DNA from: JAWSVE01 sp033852115
GTDB taxonomy: Bacteria > Pseudomonadota > Gammaproteobacteria > Pseudomonadales > Cellvibrionaceae
Assembly: GCA_033852115.1 (NCBI GenBank)
Contig: JAWSVE010000008.1
Span: 124,001 to 188,000, forward strand
Reading direction: 5' to 3'
Length of the DNA: 64,000 bases
Every line of letters begins with the position of its first letter. Position 1 is the first letter of the stretch. Positions 58,622 through 64,000 of the stretch are shown here, piece by piece. Position numbers and translations under genes: made by a program. Under the pieces are notes generated by a model. It worked only from the letters and a program-made list of their open reading frames with translations. It did not search any database and was not told the origin of the DNA.

Positions 58622-60049
58622 ATGAAAGCAAAAGACATTGCTGAGTTGTTAGATGAACCGGCCTGCGAGCACAACAAGAAAGAAAAATCGGGTTGTGCAA
58701 AACCAAAGCCGGGAGCTTCTGCCGGCGGTTGCGCATTTGACGGTGCGCAGATTGCGCTTTTACCGATTGCTGATGTAGCGCACATTGTTCACGGCCCAAT
58801 CGCCTGTGCGGGTAGTTCTTGGGATAACCGCGGTACGCGTTCCAGTGGTGCCGATTTGTATCGTATCGGTATGACCACTGACCTGACCGAAGAAGATATT
58901 GTGATGGGGCGCGCGGAAAAACGTCTGTTCCACGCGATCAAACAAGCAGTGGCTGACTACAACCCACCCGCGGTATTTATTTACAACACCTGTGTGCCCG
59001 CGCTGATTGGTGACGACATTGATGCGATTTGCAAAACGGCCACCGAGCGATGGGGTGTACCCGTGGTGCCGGTGGATGCGGCGGGTTTTTACGGCACCAA
59101 AAATTTAGGTAACCGCATTGCGGGCGAATCGATGGTGAAACACGTCATCGGTACGCGTGATCCCGATCCGATTCCCGAATCAGTCCAGCGCCCGGGTATT
59201 AAAGTTCACGATGTGAATCTCATTGGCGAATACAACATCGCCGGTGAATTTTGGCATGTGCTGCCATTGCTTGATGAGCTAGGTATTCGCGTGTTGTGTA
59301 CCTTAAGTGGTGATGCGCGTTTTAGAGAAGTGCAAAGCATGCACGCCGCCGAAGTGAACATGATGGTGTGTTCCAAAGCCATGCTGAACGTTGCACGCAA
59401 AATGGAAGACAACTACGGCATTCCCTGGTTTGAAGGTAGCTTCTACGGCATTACCGATACTTCCCAAGCGTTGCGTGACTTTGCCCGCTTAATTGATGAC
59501 CCAGATTTAACCGAACGCACCGAAGCGCTAATTGAGCGAGAAGAAAATCGTGTACGCGAAGCCCTCGAGCCTTGGCGTGATCGGTTGTCCGGTAAGCGCG
59601 TGCTGCTTTACACCGGTGGTGTGAAATCGTGGTCGGTGATTTCTGCGCTCCAAGATTTGGGCATGAAAGTGGTTGCCACCGGTACCAAAAAATCGACCGA
59701 AGAAGACAAAGCCCGCATTCGCGAATTAATGGGCGACGACGTCAAGATGCTAGACGAAGGTAACCCCAAAGTGCTCCTGCAAACGGTTGAGGATTACAAA
59801 GCCGATATCTTGATTGCCGGTGGCCGCAACATGTACACCGCATTAAAAGCGCGCATTCCATTTTTGGATATTAACCAAGAGCGTGAATTTGCTTATGCCG
59901 GTTACGAAGGCATGTTGGAATTGGTTCGACAATTAACACTGACTCTTGAAAGCCCAGTATGGGAAGCGGTGCGTCGACCTGCTCCTTGGTCAGAAAGCCC
60001 CGCACTTGCTAATACAATTTCCGATAACTCACTAGTAGCCGCTGGATAA
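58622..60049 (+). CDS. nifE: NifE, FeMo-cofactor assembly scaffold alpha
   Basis: A 475-residue paralogue of NifD that forms the NifE2N2 scaffold where NifB-co becomes FeMo-cofactor. The N-terminal GGCAFDGAQIALLPIADV and CAGSSWDNRG loops hold the cluster Cys ligands. The cofactor-ligating His segment of NifD is absent, as expected. nifN starts 3 bases later. Confidence 0.95.
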   Translation: MKAKDIAELLDEPACEHNKKEKSGCAKPKPGASAGGCAFDGAQIALLPIADVAHIVHGPIACAGSSWDNRGTRSSGADLYRIGMTTDLTEEDIVMGRAEKRLFHAIKQAVADYNPPAVFIYNTCVPALIGDDIDAICKTATERWGVPVVPVDAAGFYGTKNLGNRIAGESMVKHVIGTRDPDPIPESVQRPGIKVHDVNLIGEYNIAGEFWHVLPLLDELGIRVLCTLSGDARFREVQSMHAAEVNMMVCSKAMLNVARKMEDNYGIPWFEGSFYGITDTSQALRDFARLIDDPDLTERTEALIEREENRVREALEPWRDRLSGKRVLLYTGGVKSWSVISALQDLGMKVVATGTKKSTEEDKARIRELMGDDVKMLDEGNPKVLLQTVEDYKADILIAGGRNMYTALKARIPFLDINQEREFAYAGYEGMLELVRQLTLTLESPVWEAVRRPAPWSESPALANTISDNSLVAAG

Positions 60050-60052
60050 GTT

Positions 60053-61480
60053 ATGACAGAAATTTACCGCCGTAAAAAAGCGCTTTCGGTTAGTCCGCTA
60101 AAAACTTCGCAAACTACGGGCGCCGCCTTGGCATTCTTGGGTATCTCTCGTGCTATGCCATTGATGCATGGCTCGCAAGGGTGTACCGCATTCGCGAAAG
60201 TGTTTTTTGTTCGCCATTTTCGCGAACCGGTGCCTTTGCAAACTACCGCAATGGACCAAGTGAGTTCGATCATGGGTGCGGACGAAAATATCACCGAAGC
60301 ATTGCGAGTTATTTCAGAAAAGAACAGCCCATCAATTATTGGTTTAGTCACTACGGGTTTAGCCGAAACCCAAGGCGCTGATATTAATCGTGCGGTGTAC
60401 GACTTTAGACAGAAATATCCAGAGTATGAAAATGTCGCCGTGGTCGCGGTGAATACGCCTGATTTTGCGGGCAGCTTTGAAAGCGGTTACGCCACGGAGG
60501 TGAAAGGCATTATTAATACGTTGGTGCCAAAAACGATCGAAGAGATTACCGATGCAAGCGGCGAAGCCAAAAAAGTTAATAAGGTTGGCTTGAGAAAAAA
60601 GCAAGTCAACGTGTTGTGTGGTGCGAACTTAACGCCAGGCGACTTGGAGTTTGTTAGTGAAAGTATTGAAAGTTTTGGTTTAAGGCCGCTACTCATCCCT
60701 GATCTATCAGGTTCGCTCGACGGTCATTTAGATGATGGTCAATACAACGCATTGACTACCGGTGGTGTGTCGGTAGACGACATTAAAACTGCGGGTGAAA
60801 GTATCGCAACCTTGGCCATTGGCGAAAGCATGGCAAGCAGCGCCAAGTTGATTGAGAAAAAAACCGCGGTGCCGAGTTTTTGTTTTGGCCATCTGCTTGG
60901 CCTAGACGAATGCGATGCCTGGTTTAGTCGAATTGCAGAATTAAGCGGGGCCCCAGTGCCAATGCGCTGGCAAAAGCAGCGTCGCCAATTACAAGACGCC
61001 ATGCTCGATACACATTTTATGTTAGGGCAAACACGCGTTGCGATTGCATCGGACCCAGATATGTTGGCGGGTTTCCATCGTTTGGTAAATGGTATGGGTG
61101 CAGACACTATCGCCGCCGTCAGTCCGGCAAAAGGCCCAGCGCTAGACACATTAGGCGAAACCAGTGTGCAAATTGGCGACTTGGAAGATATGGAGAAACT
61201 CGCTCGCGAAAATCACGTGCAGCTGGTATTGGCGAATAGCCACGGAGTAGACAGCGCGGAACGTTTAGGTGTGCCTATTTTGCGCATTGGTTTCCCACAA
61301 TACGATTTAGTCGGTGGTTTTCAGCGTTGTTGGTTCGGCTATCGCGGTACCAGCCAAGCGCTGTTTGATTTGGCGAATTTATCCATGTCTCATCATGTTG
61401 AAACTCAGCCGTACTATTCAAAATATGCGCAAAAACGCGAAGACAAGTACCTCGAGGTGGTGGCGGATGGGTGGTCGTAA
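60053..61480 (+). CDS. nifN: NifN, FeMo-cofactor assembly scaffold beta
   Basis: A 475-residue paralogue of NifK. LSVSPLKTSQTTGAALAFLG and HGSQGCTAFAKVFFVRHFREP at the N-terminus mark NifN. It partners NifE. The stop overlaps the nifX start (TAATG). Confidence 0.95.
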   Translation: MTEIYRRKKALSVSPLKTSQTTGAALAFLGISRAMPLMHGSQGCTAFAKVFFVRHFREPVPLQTTAMDQVSSIMGADENITEALRVISEKNSPSIIGLVTTGLAETQGADINRAVYDFRQKYPEYENVAVVAVNTPDFAGSFESGYATEVKGIINTLVPKTIEEITDASGEAKKVNKVGLRKKQVNVLCGANLTPGDLEFVSESIESFGLRPLLIPDLSGSLDGHLDDGQYNALTTGGVSVDDIKTAGESIATLAIGESMASSAKLIEKKTAVPSFCFGHLLGLDECDAWFSRIAELSGAPVPMRWQKQRRQLQDAMLDTHFMLGQTRVAIASDPDMLAGFHRLVNGMGADTIAAVSPAKGPALDTLGETSVQIGDLEDMEKLARENHVQLVLANSHGVDSAERLGVPILRIGFPQYDLVGGFQRCWFGYRGTSQALFDLANLSMSHHVETQPYYSKYAQKREDKYLEVVADGWS

Positions 61481-61959
61481 TGAGTAGTGATGTCACCCGA
61501 CAACTTCGAGTGTTAGATGACGATACAGATTCACACTTAGTGAAAGTCGCATTTGCCACTTCCGACAGGCAATCGGTTAATCAGCATTTTGGTTCGGCTA
61601 GTTGCTTCGCTATTTACGGCGTTGGGCCAGACGACTCGAAATTATTGAATGTCACCGAGTTTGGCGATCTAAATCAAGACGGCAACGAAGATAAGTTGGT
61701 AATCAAGTTAGAAGTGTTATCGGGGTGTATTGCCGTCTATTGCCGAGCGTGTGGTGCATCGGCGGTGCGCCAATTAATGAGCTTAGGTATTCAGCCGGTG
61801 AAGGTGACCGAAGGCGCGCAAATTAACGAGTTAATTAAAGCTTTGCAACAAGAGTTAAAAGAAGGCCCATCGAGTTGGTTAGCCAAAGCGTTGAAACGCA
61901 TTCAATCTCCCGATGTGGGCCGATTTGATGCGATGGAATCCGAAGGATGGGTTGAGTAA
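61480..61959 (+). CDS. nifX: NifX, cofactor-precursor shuttle
   Basis: A 159-residue NifX. I use the ATG at 61480 that overlaps the nifN stop. VNQHFGSASCF near residue 34 is the family cofactor loop. The RFDAMESEGW end is shared with the rnf-operon copy at 18596. NifX carries NifB-co or VK-cluster between NifB and NifEN. Confidence 0.92.
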   Translation: MSSDVTRQLRVLDDDTDSHLVKVAFATSDRQSVNQHFGSASCFAIYGVGPDDSKLLNVTEFGDLNQDGNEDKLVIKLEVLSGCIAVYCRACGASAVRQLMSLGIQPVKVTEGAQINELIKALQQELKEGPSSWLAKALKRIQSPDVGRFDAMESEGWVE

Positions 61960-62013
61960 TTACATTCACTTTATAGACAACCAGCAAGCGAAAGCAGCGA
62001 AGACGAGGACATT

Positions 62014-62481
62014 ATGAGCGAGACAATTATTCAAGCCAGCGATCCATTAATGGAAAACTTGATGGTACGGCAAATTGTTACCCAGCTTCGTGCGCTGGAT
62101 AGTTATGGCACTTATGACACGTGGGAAGATTATCGTGTACTTGACCCTATCGTGCTCACTAAAGAGCGTCGACGTGAAATCCCGGTCGTTGGCGACCCTG
62201 ACGAAGTAACGATTAGCCGTTTGAAAGCTTACTACAATGCGGTCGCTGCTGGTATTGAGCGTGAAGTGGAATTGATGGCCGTGCCGTTGATTAACTTAAC
62301 CCACGAAGGATTTGGTAAGGCATTAATCACTGTGGGTCGATTAGTTGTTTTGAACAAAACCTTACGCGATGTGCATCGTTTTGGTTTTGATTCATTAGAG
62401 GCGCTAGTCAAAGATTTGGAAAAAAATATTGGCTCCGCTGTGGAAATTGTTACCAAGTACCGAGAAGTTGCTGAATTGTAA
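62014..62481 (+). CDS. NifX-associated protein, DUF269 type
   Basis: A 155-residue DUF269 protein, regularly encoded after nifX. Features are the start DPLMENLMVRQIVTQLRALD, then a TWEDYRVL segment, and the RDVHRFGFDSLEAL helix. Function is unknown. It is followed 13 bases later by a DUF683-like gene. Confidence 0.9.
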   Translation: MSETIIQASDPLMENLMVRQIVTQLRALDSYGTYDTWEDYRVLDPIVLTKERRREIPVVGDPDEVTISRLKAYYNAVAAGIEREVELMAVPLINLTHEGFGKALITVGRLVVLNKTLRDVHRFGFDSLEALVKDLEKNIGSAVEIVTKYREVAEL

Positions 62482-62494
62482 GAGAGAGGTCGTT

Positions 62495-62701
62495 ATGACA
62501 GATGAAGAATTAAAAGCGCTAAAAAAGGAAGTAAGCAGCAAAAAGCGTGTTGCGATGGAATTTGCATCACAGGTTCATGACCTGGTTGAAGATCGTTTGT
62601 TAAGTGATTTCAATCAATTAACGCCATTGGCTGAACAAACCGTGGCGGCCTGTGAAGAGTGGGTCAAAAAGAAAGCCGAATTTGATGCGGTGAGTGCGTA
62701 A
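62495..62701 (+). CDS. Small coiled-coil nif protein, DUF683/CCE_0567 type
   Basis: A 68-residue helical protein starting MTDEELKALKKEVSS. I use the ATG at 62495 with AGAGAGG upstream; a frame 22 codons longer overlaps the DUF269 gene in another frame. It matches small nif-linked two-helix proteins. Function unknown. Confidence 0.85.
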   Translation: MTDEELKALKKEVSSKKRVAMEFASQVHDLVEDRLLSDFNQLTPLAEQTVAACEEWVKKKAEFDAVSA

Positions 62702-62771
62702 CATTAGTTGGTAACACACGTTCGTAACTTAAGTTCGTAACGAAAGCCGCGTGTTGACAGAGGAGTACAAC

Positions 62772-63068
62772 ATGTCAGATGTGATAGTAGGTCGCACCCG
62801 TGGTGGTGAGGATTGGGTTCCTGAATTCGTCACAGCGCTCAACGCAGAAACCTGTATTGGCTGCGGGCGTTGCTACAAAGTCTGCCCGCGCGATGTGTTT
62901 GAGTTAACAGAGCGAACCGACGTCGTCGATGATGACGATGACTTTTATGATGACGACGATGAAATGATGGTGATGACTATTAAGAATGCCATGGATTGCA
63001 TCGGATGTGTTTCTTGCGCACGGGTGTGCCCGAAGAAATGCCACACCCACGAAGCCTTGGCTGGGTAA
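62772..63068 (+). CDS. fdxB: nif-specific ferredoxin FdxB
   Basis: A 98-residue 2[4Fe-4S] ferredoxin. The first motif CIGCGRCYKVCP is near residue 29 and the second CIGCVSCARVCP near 78. Between them is a strongly acidic insert of some ten Asp residues (about 53-65). The ATG at 62772 has AGGAG upstream. FdxB-type proteins follow the nifX block in several nif clusters. Confidence 0.88.
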   Translation: MSDVIVGRTRGGEDWVPEFVTALNAETCIGCGRCYKVCPRDVFELTERTDVVDDDDDFYDDDDEMMVMTIKNAMDCIGCVSCARVCPKKCHTHEALAG

Positions 63069-63121
63069 CTACAGCCGGGTAATTTTGGCTAGGTAATTAG
63101 CAACCATCGGGAGAATTCACT

Positions 63122-63445
63122 ATGCCTAAACCTGAATATCACGTGTTTGTCTGTGCGCAGCAGCGGCCTGCCGGTCACCCACGCAGTAGTTGTACCGAAA
63201 AAGGTGCGCAAGCGATTATGCCGCAATTGTCGCAAAGCATTATGTCACGCAATTTAATGCAGAAAGTATCACTAGTACCGACGGCTTGTTTGGGGCCCTG
63301 CGGTGTGGGTGCCAACTTGCTGGTGTTCCCCGGCGCTGTGTTATATGCAGGAGTGAAACCGGAGGATGTCGATAACATTGTTGAGCAGCATTTTGTTGCC
63401 GGTACTCCGGTTGCCGAAAAAATTGCCCCTGCCGAAGTCTGGTAA
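63122..63445 (+). CDS. Thioredoxin-like [2Fe-2S] ferredoxin (Shethna I type)
   Basis: A 107-residue thioredoxin-like ferredoxin. C11, C24, then CLGPCG near 56-60 give the four ligands. PEYHVFVCAQQRPAGHPRSSC matches the family of the A. vinelandii FeSI protein and its clostridial relative. It follows fdxB, as in A. vinelandii. It may carry electrons for nitrogenase; the partner is unknown. Confidence 0.87.
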   Translation: MPKPEYHVFVCAQQRPAGHPRSSCTEKGAQAIMPQLSQSIMSRNLMQKVSLVPTACLGPCGVGANLLVFPGAVLYAGVKPEDVDNIVEQHFVAGTPVAEKIAPAEVW

Positions 63446-63458
63446 CGAGTGATCGTCC

Positions 63459-63866
63459 ATGACTAGTCCAGCCGTTGATGTCGGATCTCAAGAAACTGAT
63501 TCAAAGTTAAATGCGAGGTTGGCGTCGGATCAACCTACCATTGAAAAAATCTGTGCAGCGCTGGTTGCTCAGTTGAAAAAATATGGGTTCGACAATAAAG
63601 CCGATGCCTTAGCTCAACCGATGGTGAATGGCGAGTTGCGCAAAGACCCTTATGACGGTGCCGAGTCACTATACGCCGAATGGCGCTCTGCAAATGGTGA
63701 TTTATTAGGTCATGTCATGATTCATGACAGCGGACAATTGTATGCAGAGTTCGATATTGTTGCTCCTCATCCAACCGATAAGCGCTGGTTTATTGAGTCC
63801 ATTACGGCGTGGGGCAGTGCCGAGGCCATCAAAACCGAACTGCAAAACTTAGCGGCTTTAACTTAA
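63459..63866 (+). CDS. Hypothetical nif-cluster protein
   Basis: A 135-residue soluble protein of unknown function. A first helix with CAALVAQLKKYGF and a beta-rich centre (GAESLYAEWRSANGDLLGHVMIHDSGQLYAEFD) are visible. It begins 13 bases after the ferredoxin gene and is probably cotranscribed. Confidence 0.75.
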   Translation: MTSPAVDVGSQETDSKLNARLASDQPTIEKICAALVAQLKKYGFDNKADALAQPMVNGELRKDPYDGAESLYAEWRSANGDLLGHVMIHDSGQLYAEFDIVAPHPTDKRWFIESITAWGSAEAIKTELQNLAALT

Positions 63867-63883
63867 TTTCGTGATCTTAGTGC

Positions 63884-64000
63884 ATGATGAACAGTGCGCA
63901 GTTTTATCAACGCTTATGTGACAGCGCTCGAGAAGCTCTGGATCACTTTCCTGGTCGTGAACCTTCAGCGCCGTTGTTGATCCAGCAAGTTATGTTGGGG
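63884..64000 (+). CDS. Partial open frame at the window edge
   Basis: An open frame of 39 codons starts at the ATG at 63884 (a second ATG follows at once) and runs off the window. It lies 18 bases after the previous gene on the same strand, so it is probably the next gene of the operon. I do not recognise the product. Confidence 0.5.
   Translation, partial: MMNSAQFYQRLCDSAREALDHFPGREPSAPLLIQQVMLG

Noticed and set aside
1..64000. CRISPR arrays, rRNA or tRNA genes
   Set aside because: I saw no regularly spaced repeats and no tRNA or rRNA-like sequence; a dedicated scan was not possible.

Overview
The window is a nitrogen-fixation (nif) gene region from a proteobacterium, most likely a gammaproteobacterium. 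The order is that of Azotobacter vinelandii and Pseudomonas stutzeri: rnfABCDGEH divergent from nifL-nifA, then nifB-fdxN-nifO-nifQ-rhodanese-glutaredoxin, nifHDKTY, an LRV Fe-S protein, and nifENX with fdxB and a thioredoxin-like [2Fe-2S] ferredoxin. Base composition looks moderate to AT-leaning. A marine Cellvibrio/Teredinibacter-type host is a guess I cannot test here. Only Mo-nitrogenase genes are visible.

Layout. 0-4 kb: nifF flavodoxin, a NifX-family protein and a modABC molybdate transporter. 4-17 kb: genes without an obvious nif role, namely a Tat-type carboxylesterase, a class 3 lipase with a membrane-anchored companion, a five-gene peptide ABC transporter, a PhoD-like phosphatase and an NlpC/P60-like plus DTW fusion. 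17-25 kb: a long minus-strand operon from rnfA through rnfH to a NifX-like protein, a flavodoxin, an MmcQ/YjbR protein, a truncated haemoglobin and a DUF6933-like protein. 25-34 kb: nifLA, then the nifB operon ending in glutaredoxin, BolA and NafY. 34-43 kb: two divergent accessory units and a third short one (NifZ, tandem-domain SagB-type oxidoreductase, AAA+ ATPase, NifX-like, GST, TPR-like, rhodanese, unknowns). 43-51 kb: a SIR2-like gene, nifHDKTY, a DUF6129-like gene and the LRV protein. 51-56 kb: an AT-rich accessory block (FRG-domain, CoiA-like, HEPN-like, a Tse2-like toxin and its probable antitoxin) that splits the usual nifY-LRV-nifE order. 56-64 kb: a small Cys protein, haemerythrin, bacterioferritin, Bfd, then nifENX and nif ferredoxins. 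The last gene runs off the window.

Regulation can be read directly. I find nine sigma-54 -24/-12 promoters with GG-N10-GC spacing, most with TGT-N10-ACA NifA activator sites upstream: rnfA, nifB, the 34996 gene, the 35392 operon, the 42184 unit, nifH, the 56587 gene, bfd and nifE. Two intergenic regions hold divergent sigma-54 promoters that can share activator sites, which places poorly characterised genes (34125-34996, 35392-42834, the bfd-bfr-haemerythrin set) under NifA. Perfect stem-loops sit at the nifH/nifD, nifD/nifK and nifK/nifT junctions.

Most notable points: NifA carries GAFTNA instead of GAFTGA; four consecutive hairpins separate nifH from nifD; the NifA-type accessory operon at 35-43 kb is largely undescribed; a toxin-antitoxin-like pair and a HEPN-like protein sit inside the nif region; seven NifX/NifB-C-type domains occur in one window; and the bacterioferritin has lost a ferroxidase ligand.
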